Counted from the first letter of the stretch, positions 34,405 to 47,134 are shown. The stretch: 64,000 nucleotides of DNA from Litoribacter ruber (GCF_018500185.1 NZ_JAHBGI010000006.1:1-64000), one strand, 5' to 3'. Numbers and translations: made by a program. Notes: generated by a model from the letters alone, not told the origin.

Positions 34405-34515
34405 GATTTATACAGAAGAGGTGAGAGACAGGCTCTATGACCCTCTGGCAACCTGGAAAATCCAAGGTGCCAATTCCTGCCCTCTGAGAATATCCTCATT
34501 GGGAAATATAAATTC
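34405..34515 (+). promoter_or_regulatory. SAM-I (S-box) riboswitch
   Basis: The core elements occur in order: agaagaggtgagagaca (34414-34430), ggctctatgaccctctggca (34431-34450), acctgg, caaggtgccaattcctgc (34463-34480) and finally ttgggaaatataaat. The helix P1 is formed by atttata (34406-34412) with tataaat (34507-34513). This is the S-box pattern, including the conserved GGCAACC and AGGTGCCAATTCC. It lies 193 bases before metY, a classical SAM-I target. The segment 34516-34707 has small hairpins (for example ggctcc/ggagcc at 34650-34667) but no obvious T-run terminator. Confidence 0.92.
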
Positions 34516-34674
34516 TTAACCGATGATATACGCAAGAATTTCCTTATCCAACAATCTTTACAGTTTCTTTAACTTCCCTAACCCTAGGAGAGTTTGCTGC
34601 TATTGTATTTCTTAATCCGTAACCTTCCCAGGTTGCGCTTGTTTCCATTGGCTCCCTCTACGGAGCCCCACTAA

Positions 34675-37070
<2,396 letters not shown>

Positions 37071-37081
<11 letters not shown>

Positions 37082-38291
37082 AATAGGACTTATAGGGTTT
37101 GGCGTAGTAGGCCAAGGGTATTATGAAATCGCCAATAAGGATGGAAAAAATCTCAAGCCCCAGCACATTGCAGTTAAAAGCAAAGAAAAGGAGCGGCCAA
37201 AAGGAATCAGTTTTCAGTATGACCTTGAAGCCCTGTTGGCGGATTCTGAAATCGGGGTTGAGCTAATCAGTGAGACGGAGACAGCCTATTTTATTGCCAA
37301 AAAGCTATTGGAGTCGGGCAAGACTGTAATATCTGCGAATAAAAAACTGGTGGCCAAGCACCTTCCAGAACTATTGGAACTTGAAAGAGCCCATGGAGGT
37401 AAATTTTTATACGAAGCAGCCGTTGCCGCAAGCATCCCGGTACTCTCCAATATCAGCACCCAATATCAAGGGGATCAAATTGAGGAAATCCAAGGGATTC
37501 TCAATGGCTCTTCCAATTATATCCTCAGCAAAATCCAGCAGGAAAACCAAAACTTTGAAGAGGCCTTAAAACAGGCTCAAGATAATGGATATGCCGAAGC
37601 AGACCCCTCCTTCGATATCAATGGAAGTGACGTGGCCAGCAAGCTCTGTATTTTGGCGGCCCACTCCTACGGAGTCCACCTTGATGAAAAGTCAATCCCT
37701 TGCATTGGCATAGACCACCTCCAGGCTGAGGACTTTTCACTTGCTAAGAAAGTAGGCGGAAAAATTAAGCTTATAGCCCAAAGCTCAGTAAAAGACGGAG
37801 ATGTGTCTGCCTCAATTTTTCCAACCTTGGTAGGGCCAAATCACCCTTTGAGCCAAGTTGAAAATGAGTATAATGCGATCAGCATATTGTCTAAAAACAT
37901 AGGATTGCAAAACTTTCAGGGTAAAGGTGCTGGAGGTCTGGCCACGGGTTCCGCAGTATATTCCGACTTGGCCAAAAGCAGTTCTGGATTCAAATATACA
38001 TTGGTTGAAAATGGCCTAAAGAAACAATACGCAGCTCCAGCCTCTTCCGAACACCAATTTGTAATCACTGCAGATTCTCAGCTTTTGGAAGAAAACTTCC
38101 CTTATCATCAAAAATATACTTTTGAGGGCAAGGACTATGTTCTCGGCAATTTTGACAGCAAATTGATTGAAGGGATAAAGGAAAAAATCTTTACTGTGGG
38201 AGGTTCTATTTTAGCAATAGACAAAAACCTTTCTTTGGAAAAAATAGCAAGCCATTTTGAGGCGCAGGCTTTGGAATTGAGCGAGGAGTAA
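37071..38291 (+). CDS. hom: Homoserine dehydrogenase
   Basis: Reduces aspartate semialdehyde to homoserine, the precursor of methionine and threonine. The 406-residue product has the N-terminal dinucleotide motif IGLIGFGVVGQGYYE, then VISANKKLVAKH, EAAVAASIPVLSNIS, GILNGSSNYIL and DPSFDINGSDVASKL. These motifs cover the catalytic domain. A C-terminal portion of about 100 residues (KYTFEGKDYVLGNFDSK) could be regulatory. It overlaps metX by 11 bases and completes the metY-metX-hom unit under the SAM riboswitch. Confidence 0.94.
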
Positions 38292-38330
38292 GCGAAATTG
38301 GTTAACTGGACATTAACCAAAAACTCAACC

Positions 38331-38720
38331 ATGAATTTTACCCAAATAAAGGAAAGTTGCCTGTATGTGGATGACCTAGACAAAGCGCATGAATTTTATC
38401 ATGAAAAACTGGGAATGCCTTTAATATCAAAAGTAGAAGGGCGCCATATCTTTTTCCGATGCGGCAGCTCGGTATTGCTCTGCTTTAACCCTGAGGCTAC
38501 CAAGGAAGAGAAAAACCTTCCTCTCCATTATGCCAGTGGCAAGCAGCATTTGGCATTTGAAGTATCACAAAAGGATTATGAAAAAACGCTGGAAAGGGTA
38601 AAGGAAAAGGGAATATGGATTACCCACTTCCAAAAATGGAAAGGTGACTTGGAAAGTTTTTATTTTGAGGACCCTTTTGGACATGTGCTCGAAATTGTTC
38701 CCAAGGGCATTTGGGAATAA
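38331..38720 (+). CDS. VOC/glyoxalase-fold protein
   Basis: The 129-residue product has two betaalphabetabetabeta halves of the vicinal oxygen chelate fold: KESCLYVDDLDKAHEFYHEK, LGMPLISKVEGRH and GKQHLAFEVSQKDYEKTLER, ending FYFEDPFGHVLEIVPKG. Candidate metal ligands are His in KQHLAFEV and Glu in HVLEIV. The substrate is unknown. The ATG at 38331 is preferred to a TTG at 38298, since it starts right before the first strand. It lies 39 bases after hom. Confidence 0.85.
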   Translation: MNFTQIKESCLYVDDLDKAHEFYHEKLGMPLISKVEGRHIFFRCGSSVLLCFNPEATKEEKNLPLHYASGKQHLAFEVSQKDYEKTLERVKEKGIWITHFQKWKGDLESFYFEDPFGHVLEIVPKGIWE

Positions 38721-38754
38721 AAAATCCCCATCAGATCTGATGGGGATTTTTTTT
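38721..38754. terminator. Bidirectional terminator
   Basis: aaaatccccatcaga (38721-38735) and tctgatggggatttt (38736-38750) are a perfect palindrome. The effective stem is about 13 bp with a four-base loop, followed by TTTT on the plus strand and an A-rich start giving T on the minus strand. It separates the VOC gene and the convergent S9 peptidase gene. Confidence 0.9.
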
Positions 38755-38762
38755 ATCATTTG

Positions 38763-41579
38763 TTATTCTGAAAGCTCATACTTCAATGTCCTGCCTTTTT
38801 CAGTGGCTGGAAGCCCTTCCGTCATCCAAAGGGGAGCCGGGGCATCCTTGAGATAGTGATCAAAGAACTGGGACAGCCTGATTGAAAGGTCTTTTCTATT
38901 TTTACGCTGCACCAAGTTGTGATCTTCATCATTGTATACCAAAAGCCAGGCTGGGCTGTTTAGCCTTTTGAGAGCCATAAACATCTCAATGCCCTGGTAC
39001 CACGGCACCGCGCCGTCGGCATCATTGTGCATGATCAAAACAGGCGTGTTTACGCGGTCGCTGTAAAACAATGGTGAATTCTCAATGTAGTACAACGGCT
39101 TCTCCCATAGCGTACCGCCAATTCTGGATTGGGTCTGCTCATACTGGAACATACGGCTCATACCCGTACCCCAACGGATACCGCCATAAGCCGAAGTCAT
39201 GTTTACCACGGGAGCCCCCGCTCCGGCAGCCTTGAACATGTCTGTTTGTGTGATCAGATAAGCCACTTGGTATCCACCCCAGCTTTGACCTTGGATAGCC
39301 ATGTTTTCTTTATCTACAAAACCCATGTCAGCCACTTTTTGAACACCTGGCATGATGCTATTAAAAGCACTTGGCCCCGGAAGCCCCAGATCGTACTTGA
39401 TATCCGGCACAAAAACCACGTAATCATTACTCACAAAAAATGGAATATTGATGGTAGAAGCACTTGGTGCAGGTGGTCTGTAATTATGTAGACCATCAGA
39501 ATTTCTTTCATAGAAATACACCATCATAGGATAGTTGCCGTCCTCTCTGAAATTCTCAGGCTTGAATAGCAACCCCTGCATGGGCGTACCGTCATTGGCG
39601 CGGTAATCCACCAATTCTACAGAACCCCAGTTAACATCGGCCTGCTGGCTGTTAGTCTCGGAGATTTGGTTCAGGTTTGCAAAGTCTAGACTTGTGGCAT
39701 ACAGGTCTGGGTATTCATGGTAAGTTGATCTCCTAACAATCACCTCATCGCTTTTCTCAGCTTTCTTCAAACCGTAATAGCGATGATCGGTAAATAGCAA
39801 CTCCTCAGGGGAGTTTTTGCCCTGCAGGTCACCTTTATAGAAACCGTTTTTCTTGCTAAATTCATGGAATGCTGTCAACACTAATGGTGATTTGGAATCA
39901 ATACCATATTCCTCCTCATCCTCATGCAAGGTCTGGATTCTGTATTTCACTTTGTTTTGACGGCCTTCCCCTTTGGTGATGTTTACTGGTTCTTTCTTCC
40001 CTGTAGGATCAACCTTCCAGATATCATATTTATCGTAAACCAGGAATGCCTCATCGTTTTTCAACCATCCACCGTTTCCGTAGCTTGACGGCATGGAAGG
40101 GCTGTCGTGAATCTCATCGTAAAAATTGATATCATCAATTTCGGCCAAAAGGTTTCTTTTCTGCTTGGTCTTGATGTCATAGGCCATCCAGGTGCTATCA
40201 GGCGTGCTGTACCAATACACAAACTTTGCTTCCGGTGAAAGCGACGGATAGCCTTTTAGGTTTTTCTCCACCAAGGTTTTCTCCCCTGTCTCCAGGTCCA
40301 CCACATACACATCCCTTCCGATCTGGATATCCCAGCTGTAATTGCGGCGATAAGGCTTATCATCCGACCCAAGGGCTAACTTGTGCCGCTCATACTTGTC
40401 CCTATTGATGTTTTCAACTTTCATATCTGCCACCTGGGTCACTTTACCCGATTTCATGTGGTAAGTGGCCAAATATGTTTTTTTGTTTTTCCTATCTTTT
40501 TGCTTGAGTTGCATAGGCTGAATCTCATCATCCTGCCAGCCCCAAATATCCAGGGAAACGCGTTCCTCTTTTAAGATCGTAGTGTCTTCTTCATACTCGT
40601 ACGTGACATAATCTGGAGCCGTACCAAAATACAACCGGCTTCCATCTTTGGAAAATACCAAGTCGCCGTTTTTGCTTACCATACCATCTTCAAGAATCCC
40701 CTGAGTGCCTTTTCCGGCTACTTTTTTCAGGTCCTTTTTTGCTATATCATAAAGATATAGATCGTAATATGGCTTTTTGGCTTTTAGCGAGTCCTCGGTA
40801 GCCATGAAGGCAAAGTTTTTCTCGGGTCCATCGATGACCATGCCCGCATAATTTACCTTTCCTTCATCCACTTGGGTGGTCTCCCCATTGCGCAGGTTTA
40901 GGATGTAGGCACCTTCATTTTTCAGTGTATCCTCGGTGGCTTTGGTAAAATACAGGTAATTGCCCTCATCCGAAAAACCGTAATCCTTCACCCTATCCAA
41001 GGTCCACTTTTTTTCCCCGTCAAAACTTCTCACAAGAAGGTTGGTGCCCTCGGTTTTTTTAGGCTTGTCCTTTACCTCAGTGGTATCGGATTTATCCTGC
41101 TTTTTGGTTTCTTTTTCAAAATGGACCGCCAGCCAGTTACCGTTATCCTTTGGGGTTTTAAAGGACTTAATTTTGGCCATTTTTTCCACTTCGCCATTGC
41201 CTAGAGAAAGGATGAAAAGTGAATCCTTCGGCATTTTGTCCTTGGCCGTATTTTTCAGCTTTAATACCCGAAGCGAGTCCTTTTGGGGCTTGATCAAGCC
41301 CATGAGGAAGTCTCCATTGTTGGAGAAGACAAAGTTTTTCCCTCTTTGAATAGCATGTTTTTCGGCAGGATTTTGATGGGCGGCTACTTCAATCCTGCCG
41401 TCTCCGTCTTGGGGGCTGATTTCATAGGCGACCCATTTTCCGTTTTTGGAAACCTTCTCAGAGGAGACCGATTCCCAGGCATCATAATCATCATGGGTCA
41501 GGGGCCTTTTTTCTTGGGCAGAAAGGCCAAATGACATTGTCATCAGCAGTCCTGCGGCAAGTAACTTCTTATTAAGCAT
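38763..41579 (-). CDS. S9 family serine peptidase (second copy)
   Basis: An exported prolyl-oligopeptidase-like enzyme. The 938-residue product has a signal peptide (LLAAGLLMTMSFGLSA, cleavage near AQE), a long N-terminal propeller/domain region with repeats such as SKNGDLVFSKDGSRLYFG, and a C-terminal catalytic domain. The triad is Ser766 in QGQSWGGY, Asp855 in HNDADGAVPWYQG and His887 in YNDEDHN. It is larger than the DPP-like enzyme at 16484 and not closely similar to it. The mid-region (residues 150-190) is rich in charged residues (KKQDKSDTTEVKDKPKKTEG). Confidence 0.92.
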   Translation of the reverse strand: MLNKKLLAAGLLMTMSFGLSAQEKRPLTHDDYDAWESVSSEKVSKNGKWVAYEISPQDGDGRIEVAAHQNPAEKHAIQRGKNFVFSNNGDFLMGLIKPQKDSLRVLKLKNTAKDKMPKDSLFILSLGNGEVEKMAKIKSFKTPKDNGNWLAVHFEKETKKQDKSDTTEVKDKPKKTEGTNLLVRSFDGEKKWTLDRVKDYGFSDEGNYLYFTKATEDTLKNEGAYILNLRNGETTQVDEGKVNYAGMVIDGPEKNFAFMATEDSLKAKKPYYDLYLYDIAKKDLKKVAGKGTQGILEDGMVSKNGDLVFSKDGSRLYFGTAPDYVTYEYEEDTTILKEERVSLDIWGWQDDEIQPMQLKQKDRKNKKTYLATYHMKSGKVTQVADMKVENINRDKYERHKLALGSDDKPYRRNYSWDIQIGRDVYVVDLETGEKTLVEKNLKGYPSLSPEAKFVYWYSTPDSTWMAYDIKTKQKRNLLAEIDDINFYDEIHDSPSMPSSYGNGGWLKNDEAFLVYDKYDIWKVDPTGKKEPVNITKGEGRQNKVKYRIQTLHEDEEEYGIDSKSPLVLTAFHEFSKKNGFYKGDLQGKNSPEELLFTDHRYYGLKKAEKSDEVIVRRSTYHEYPDLYATSLDFANLNQISETNSQQADVNWGSVELVDYRANDGTPMQGLLFKPENFREDGNYPMMVYFYERNSDGLHNYRPPAPSASTINIPFFVSNDYVVFVPDIKYDLGLPGPSAFNSIMPGVQKVADMGFVDKENMAIQGQSWGGYQVAYLITQTDMFKAAGAGAPVVNMTSAYGGIRWGTGMSRMFQYEQTQSRIGGTLWEKPLYYIENSPLFYSDRVNTPVLIMHNDADGAVPWYQGIEMFMALKRLNSPAWLLVYNDEDHNLVQRKNRKDLSIRLSQFFDHYLKDAPAPLWMTEGLPATEKGRTLKYELSE

Positions 41580-41781
41580 ACTGGTTGATTTATTTTTAAG
41601 CGGAATTTACTTGAATTAACGTCAAAACTACAGAGGATTGTGATCAATGGAGCAATAATTAGATATAGGCTATGATATCCGTTTAAATATTTAAGGATCA
41701 AGCTGGCAAGCCCAATTTGAGGGATATAACAGTAGGCTTAAAATTTAAGTAATTCCCAATCCCGGGTTTTAATAAAAAGCA

Positions 41782-41808
41782 AAAAAAAGCTTGACCAAAC
41801 GGTCAAGC
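41782..41808 (-). terminator. Terminator after the TonB-domain-like gene
   Basis: Arms gcttgacc (41789-41796) and ggtcaagc (41801-41808) form a perfect stem with a four-base loop. On the minus strand it is followed by TTTTTTTT. It lies 30 bases after the stop at 41838. Confidence 0.88.
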
Positions 41809-41837
41809 CTTAAACTTTATCATCACAAAACACTTAA

Positions 41838-42458
41838 TTATTTTCTTATTGTCAATTCGAAGTCCATAGGTACATATACCCCTTCCTCGATTGCTGGATG
41901 CCAATCAGGCATTTGTCTCAGCACATAATCAACTCTTTCCTGGGTTCCCTTATCTGCATGCCCTTCAAATTTGTACCCTACCAATTTACCATGTTGGTTG
42001 ATGTTAAGGATAACCTTCACTTCATCAAGCAGAGCGCTCTTTTTGGTTCTGAAGATGAAAGAGGTGTATCCGTCCACAAAATCGGCGGCATCTTCCTTGC
42101 CTTTTAATTCGGCAAACTTCATGAAAGGCTCATAGGGAAGGATTTTTCCATCCATATCGAAGCAAACCCCACCCATGGATTTTCCATTTTCGAAAAACTC
42201 TCTTCTTCTCAAAGTTCCATCAGGATAAAAAGACAGCAATTCTCCTTCAAATTTTCCGTCCACAATTGGCTTGATGGCTTTCAGTTCGCCAGATTCGTAG
42301 TAGGAATAGCTTAGGAAATCATCCTTTTCATAATCATTTACAGTGGTTTTGGGAATTAGTAAATCCGCCGAAAGTGCGTAGGCACTGAAAAGTGTTCCTT
42401 GAGCGAAACTTACCGAAACCGCTGAAAAGCAAAGCAGTGTAAAAATAAATGTTCTCAT
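41838..42458 (-). CDS. Exported protein with YwqK-like and TonB-C-like segments
   Basis: The 206-residue product has a signal peptide (FIFTLLCFSAVSVSFA), a short repeat region of the YwqK/MORN kind (YYESGELKAIKPIVDGKFEG, YPDGTLRRREFFENGK) and a C-terminal TonB-like domain (DEVKVILNINQHGKLVGYKF, RQMPDWHPAIEEGVYVPMDF). Energy-transducing TonB itself also has a membrane anchor and Pro-rich linker, which are absent, so a transport role is unlikely. The combination suggests an envelope protein of unknown function. It is transcribed alone. Confidence 0.7.
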   Translation of the reverse strand: MRTFIFTLLCFSAVSVSFAQGTLFSAYALSADLLIPKTTVNDYEKDDFLSYSYYESGELKAIKPIVDGKFEGELLSFYPDGTLRRREFFENGKSMGGVCFDMDGKILPYEPFMKFAELKGKEDAADFVDGYTSFIFRTKKSALLDEVKVILNINQHGKLVGYKFEGHADKGTQERVDYVLRQMPDWHPAIEEGVYVPMDFELTIRK

Positions 42459-42868
42459 ACCTAGAAAGTTGATAATTCAAAATTCACAAAAATTAATTTC
42501 AAAAACAAATATTTGCATTTAAAATCAATAAACGTGTAGAAAAAATCATTCCAAACTTTCTAGGGGCATAAAAAAAGTCCTGCTACCAGCAGGACTTTTT
42601 CCGAATATAAACCCAAATATAACTTTAGAGATTCAAAAGTTTTATGCTCAATCACTGTTACAAATTATGGAATAAATAACCAATAATTCAATCTTTAATT
42701 GCATTATTTTATACCCCTCCAAAATTAATATTCAGCAACTAAGCTTCCCAGCAAAATTAACTACCATAAAATCAAATCCTATTCCTAAATTTAAATTTTG
42801 GAATTTTTTAACAATTTTATAATTTACATACCTGTTTATTGCACATAACTTAATTTAAACATTTTCAG
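42459..42868. other. Divergent intergenic region
   Basis: AT-rich 410-base region between the exported-protein gene (minus) and the Lrp gene (plus). It contains the orphan hairpin at 42572-42600 and no credible gene. Promoters for both flanking genes must lie here. Confidence 0.6.
42572..42600. terminator. Orphan terminator-like hairpin
   Basis: Arms aaaaagtcctgct (42572-42584) and agcaggacttttt (42588-42600) form a perfect 13-bp stem with an ACC loop and T-runs on either strand. No annotated gene ends here: the flanking genes point away from it. It may end a short non-coding transcript or insulate the two divergent promoters. Confidence 0.7.
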
Positions 42869-43342
42869 ATGGACAAAATTTTAGATATTGACAATGTAGA
42901 TTTAAAAATTATTTCCCTTTTGAATGAGGATGCCAAAACTCCTTACACAGAAATTGCCAAGAAAGTTTTTGTTTCTTCGGGAACGGTGCACGTGCGCATG
43001 AGGAAGCTAGAAGAGATGGGTGTGGTCAAAAGCGCTACCTTAAACATAGATTTCTCAAAACTGGGATATGACATTTCGGCGTTTTTGGGGATTTACCTGG
43101 AGAAAAGCTCCCTTTATGATAATGTCATCATCAAGCTCAAGGCTATTCCTGAGGTGATCAACGCTTATTACACAACAGGTAATTACAGCATCTTCGCAAA
43201 AATCATCTGCAAGGACACCAATCACCTGAGGGACGTGTTGAACAAGATCCAGAAAGTAGACGGCATCGACCGGACCGAAACCCTTATTGTGCTGGAAGAA
43301 AGCATCAACCGGCCTATCCAACTATTTGACAACAGTCAATAA
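42869..43342 (+). CDS. Lrp/AsnC family transcriptional regulator
   Basis: A DNA-binding regulator responding to amino acids. The 157-residue product has the N-terminal winged helix (VDLKIISLLNEDAKTPYTEI, SSGTVHVRMRKLEEMGVVKS) and a C-terminal RAM ligand-binding domain (GYDISAFLGIYLEKSSLYDN, YYTTGNYSIFAKIICKDTN). The start ATG at 42869 is natural. The suf operon begins 278 bases downstream behind its own -7 box, so Lrp is probably a separate transcript. Whether it controls suf is unknown. Confidence 0.93.
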   Translation: MDKILDIDNVDLKIISLLNEDAKTPYTEIAKKVFVSSGTVHVRMRKLEEMGVVKSATLNIDFSKLGYDISAFLGIYLEKSSLYDNVIIKLKAIPEVINAYYTTGNYSIFAKIICKDTNHLRDVLNKIQKVDGIDRTETLIVLEESINRPIQLFDNSQ

Positions 43343-43575
43343 TGCGAATCCTTATGGTGCGACTGCCTTATAGTAACACTATTTAGATTAAATCTAAGGA
43401 AAAATTATTTAGTGTTTTTCTAATCAAAGCTATTGATATTTATAGATTTTGTAATTTGGAAAAGCGCTACAGGCCCAATCAAAAACACCTAAAAATCAGC
43501 AGCTTATAGATAAATTTTACTCCCAAACCCAATAATTGTAAACGTCTTTGAACATAAAAAATTGGATTAATGTTG

Positions 43576-43583
43576 TATCTTTG
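43576..43583 (+). promoter_or_regulatory. -7 box (TATCTTTG) of the suf operon
   Basis: TATCTTTG fits TAnnTTTG and lies 37 bases before the sufB start. A TTTG at 43547-43550 is a possible -33 element, with a longer than usual 25-base spacing. Confidence 0.55.
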
Positions 43584-43620
43584 CGCTACAAAATGTAATT
43601 AGTCTAAATAACTCGACTTT

Positions 43621-45066
43621 ATGAGCAAAGACAATCAGATTTTAGAAGAATTTACTTCAAAAGAATATGAACATGGCTGGTCGGTCAACTATGAGGCCGA
43701 TGAGGCTCCCATTGGTCTGAATGAGGAAATCATCCGCTGGATCTCTGCCAAAAAAGAAGAACCGCAATGGCTTCTGGATTGGAGATTGAAGGCCTTCAGG
43801 GCATGGGAGAAAATGACCGAGCCCGAGTGGGCAAATGTTCATTACCCTAAAATTGATCTTCAAAAATTAAGATACTATTCTGCCCCAAAGCAGTCCAAAA
43901 AACCAAAGAACCTCGACGAGGTAGACCCTGAGCTTCTTCAGATTTATGAAAGGCTGGGCATTTCCCTCAATGAGCAAAAAAGGCTTCAAGGCATTGCCGT
44001 CGACGCGGTGCTGGATTCCGTTTCGGTAGGTACTACTTTTAAGGAGACCTTGGGCAAGCTTGGTATCATTTTCTGCTCATTCAGTGAGGCTGTACACAAC
44101 CACCCGGAACTTGTCAAAAAGTATTTGGGCTCAGTGGTACCGATGACCGATAATTATTATGCGGCATTGAATTCTGCGGTATTCTCCGATGGGTCTTTCT
44201 GCTATATTCCTAAAGGGGTGAGATGCCCAATGGAGCTTTCCACCTATTTCAGAATCAACGCCGCCAACACCGGTCAGTTTGAAAGAACTTTGATCGTAGC
44301 GGATGAGGGTTCTTACTGTTCTTATCTAGAAGGTTGTACGGCCCCTCAGAGGGACGAGAACCAACTTCATGCAGCAGTAGTTGAGATTTTTGCAGCCAAA
44401 GATGCCGAGGTAAAATATTCTACCGTCCAAAACTGGTTCCCTGGAGACAAGGAAGGCAAAGGCGGTATCTTCAATTTCGTAACCAAAAGAGGGATCTGTT
44501 TTGGAGACAATTCCAAGATCTCATGGACGCAGGTGGAAACCGGTTCAGCGGTTACCTGGAAATACCCAAGCTGTATATTAAAAGGTGACAATTCCATCGG
44601 GGAGTTCTATTCCGTGGCTGTGACCAACAATTATCAGCAGGCCGATACCGGGACCAAAATGATCCACATCGGTAAAAACACCAAATCCAGAATTGTATCC
44701 AAAGGCATCTCTGCGGGCAAATCCCAAAATTCCTACCGTGGACAGGTGCAGGTAATGAAAAGGGCCCACAATGCCCGTAACTTCTCCCAGTGCGACTCCT
44801 TATTAATGGGGTCTAAGTGTGGTGCCCACACCTTCCCTTACATAGATATCCAAAATTCCACCGCCAAAGTGGAGCATGAGGCCACAACTTCCAAAATCGG
44901 AGAAGACCAGCTCTTCTACTGTAACCAGAGAGGGATTGCCACTGAAGATGCGGTAGCCCTAATCGTAAACGGTTACGCTAAAGAAGTACTGAACCAGCTT
45001 CCAATGGAATTTGCCGTTGAGGCCCAAAAACTTCTTGCCCTTACCCTAGAAGGAAGTGTCGGATAA
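43621..45066 (+). CDS. sufB: Fe-S cluster assembly protein SufB
   Basis: The scaffold subunit of the SufBCD complex, on which Fe-S clusters are built. The 481-residue product has the N-terminal region with [20 protein letters not shown], the central [19 protein letters not shown] and the beta-helix core with [20 protein letters not shown]. Conserved [20 protein letters not shown] and [19 protein letters not shown] follow. The length of about 480 is typical. First gene of the suf operon, followed by sufC after 23 bases. Confidence 0.97.
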   Translation: MSKDNQILEEFTSKEYEHGWSVNYEADEAPIGLNEEIIRWISAKKEEPQWLLDWRLKAFRAWEKMTEPEWANVHYPKIDLQKLRYYSAPKQSKKPKNLDEVDPELLQIYERLGISLNEQKRLQGIAVDAVLDSVSVGTTFKETLGKLGIIFCSFSEAVHNHPELVKKYLGSVVPMTDNYYAALNSAVFSDGSFCYIPKGVRCPMELSTYFRINAANTGQFERTLIVADEGSYCSYLEGCTAPQRDENQLHAAVVEIFAAKDAEVKYSTVQNWFPGDKEGKGGIFNFVTKRGICFGDNSKISWTQVETGSAVTWKYPSCILKGDNSIGEFYSVAVTNNYQQADTGTKMIHIGKNTKSRIVSKGISAGKSQNSYRGQVQVMKRAHNARNFSQCDSLLMGSKCGAHTFPYIDIQNSTAKVEHEATTSKIGEDQLFYCNQRGIATEDAVALIVNGYAKEVLNQLPMEFAVEAQKLLALTLEGSVG

Positions 45067-45089
45067 AATCTAAAAATTGAATTACTATT

Positions 45090-45851
45090 ATGCTATCTAT
45101 AAAAAACTTACACGCATCAGTTGAAGGAACGCCTATCCTTAAAGGTATCAATCTTGAAGTTAAAGCCGGTGAAGTCCATGCTATCATGGGACCAAACGGT
45201 TCAGGTAAATCTACGCTCGCCTCCGTATTGGCAGGTAGAGAGGAATATGAGGTGACTGAAGGTGAAGTTTCTTTCAAGAGCAAGGATTTGCTTGATCTCA
45301 GCCCTGAAGATAGAGCAAGAGAAGGTGTGTTTTTGGCATTCCAATATCCAGTAGAAATACCTGGTGTATCCTCTACAAACTTCCTGAGAACGGCAGTTAA
45401 CCAAGTGAGGGAGTACAGAGGCTTGGAGCCTTTGGATGCAGTGAAGTTCCTTTCTTTGATGAAAGAAAAAATGAAGCTGGTCGAGATCGACCAAAAATTG
45501 CTGAGCAGATCCTTGAATGAAGGTTTTTCCGGAGGAGAGAAAAAGAGAAACGAAATCTTCCAGATGGCTATGCTTGAGCCTACCCTCTCCATCTTGGATG
45601 AAACAGACTCAGGACTTGACATTGATGCTTTACGGATTGTTTCAAATGGCGTAAACCAATTGAAGTCCGATAACAACGCCACCATTGTGGTGACCCATTA
45701 TCAGAGATTGCTGGATTATATCGTTCCGGATTTTGTCCATGTATTATACAATGGTAAAATCGTAAAATCAGGCACCAAAGAATTGGCTATGGAGCTTGAG
45801 GAAAAAGGATATGATTGGATCAAAGAGGAAGCAGACAAAGCGACTGTCTAA
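45090..45851 (+). CDS. sufC: Fe-S assembly ATPase SufC
   Basis: The ATPase of the SufBCD complex, energising cluster assembly. The 253-residue product is an ABC-type ATPase: Walker A GPNGSGKS at residues 34-41, Q-loop LAFQYPVEIPGVS, signature LNEGFSGGEKKRNEI and Walker B LSILDETDSGLDIDAL. The H-loop is IVVTHYQRLLDYI. All catalytic motifs are intact. It sits between sufB and sufD in the normal order. Confidence 0.97.
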   Translation: MLSIKNLHASVEGTPILKGINLEVKAGEVHAIMGPNGSGKSTLASVLAGREEYEVTEGEVSFKSKDLLDLSPEDRAREGVFLAFQYPVEIPGVSSTNFLRTAVNQVREYRGLEPLDAVKFLSLMKEKMKLVEIDQKLLSRSLNEGFSGGEKKRNEIFQMAMLEPTLSILDETDSGLDIDALRIVSNGVNQLKSDNNATIVVTHYQRLLDYIVPDFVHVLYNGKIVKSGTKELAMELEEKGYDWIKEEADKATV

Positions 45852-45880
45852 TCCAAATTTACCAACCAGACAATTATACA

Positions 45881-47134
45881 ATGACTACAATCACAAAGGA
45901 TAATATTACTGACAGCCTGCTTGCAACCGTTCATCCGAATGGTAATAGTGAAGCTGCTCAAGTTATTCGTGAAAATGGTTTCCCAACCACGAAACACGAA
46001 GAATATAAATTCACCAACATTACCAAAAGGATAGAATCCAAGATTCAATCTTTTCAGCAGGCAAAACCATTGGGGCTTACCCAACAGGATGTTTCCAAGG
46101 CTATGATCAAAGACCTGGATGCTGATGTGGTGGTGTTTAACAATGGCCAGTTTTCGGCTGAGCTTAGCAGTTTGGGAGAAGGCTACGCCGTTACCAACGT
46201 AACCAATTCAGAGGCGCCTTTTTCTATTAAGGACCTTTACGATGACAGCTATTTGGCTTTGAACAAGGCCAGTTTTGAAAAAGGCGTTTTTATTCAGGTT
46301 CCTAAAAACAAGGTGCTCGACAAGCCGGTTTTGCTTCTCAACTTAGTAAAAGCCAATGATGGACAGCTTATCACTCCCAAATTATGGATCGATTGTGCTG
46401 AAAATACAGAGGCAGTCTTCATAGAGCAGACCGTGAGCCAGGATGAGCAGGCCTACTTGCTAAACGGAAGCGTGGAAATCAAAACTGCCTCCAATTCACA
46501 CATACACTATTATAGAGTACAAAATCAGAACAACGAAGCTCTGGAGGTCAACAATCTATTGACTGACATTCACAGGGATTCAACTTTCACCTCATTTGTA
46601 CTTTCCCTGGAAGGTGACATGATCCGAAACAATGTTACGCTTAACCTGCTTGATTCGGGTTGCGAGGGCAACATGTACGGTCTTTATCTTTTGGGTGGAA
46701 AAACCCACGTGGACAACCACACCAATGTAGACCACACAAAACCTCATTCTGAATCCAACGAACTTTACAAAGGGGTTCTTGCCGACACATCTAGAGGGGT
46801 TTTCAATGGCAAAATCTTCGTTCGTGAAGATGCGCAGAAAACCAACGCCTTCCAGCAAAACAACAACATCCTCTTGTCCGATGAGGCAACGATCAACACC
46901 AAGCCGCAGCTTGAAATCTGGGCCGATGATGTGAAATGTTCTCATGGATGTACCACTGGTCAGCTGGATGAGGAGGCACTTTTCTATCTTCAGGCGAGAG
47001 GTATCGACAAAAAGCAGGGTAAGGCTCTCCTACTGTATGCATTCGCTGGAGACGTTTTAGAGCACCTTAAAATTGAAGCTTTCAAAGAGTATTGTATTGA
47101 CTTGGTTCAGAAAAAGTTAGGTACAAACTTCTAA
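45881..47134 (+). CDS. sufD: Fe-S cluster assembly protein SufD
   Basis: Partner of SufB in the scaffold complex. The 417-residue product has an N-terminal helical part (GFPTTKHEEYKFTNITK) and a beta-helix core with LLDSGCEGNMYGLYLLGG, YKGVLADTSRGVFNGKIFV, QTNNILLS-like QKTNAFQQNNNILLSDEATI and the conserved DDVKCSHGCTTGQLDEEALF. The start MTTITKDN is chosen because a longer frame would overlap sufC with an untypical extension. Ten bases separate it from sufS. Confidence 0.95.
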   Translation: MTTITKDNITDSLLATVHPNGNSEAAQVIRENGFPTTKHEEYKFTNITKRIESKIQSFQQAKPLGLTQQDVSKAMIKDLDADVVVFNNGQFSAELSSLGEGYAVTNVTNSEAPFSIKDLYDDSYLALNKASFEKGVFIQVPKNKVLDKPVLLLNLVKANDGQLITPKLWIDCAENTEAVFIEQTVSQDEQAYLLNGSVEIKTASNSHIHYYRVQNQNNEALEVNNLLTDIHRDSTFTSFVLSLEGDMIRNNVTLNLLDSGCEGNMYGLYLLGGKTHVDNHTNVDHTKPHSESNELYKGVLADTSRGVFNGKIFVREDAQKTNAFQQNNNILLSDEATINTKPQLEIWADDVKCSHGCTTGQLDEEALFYLQARGIDKKQGKALLLYAFAGDVLEHLKIEAFKEYCIDLVQKKLGTNF

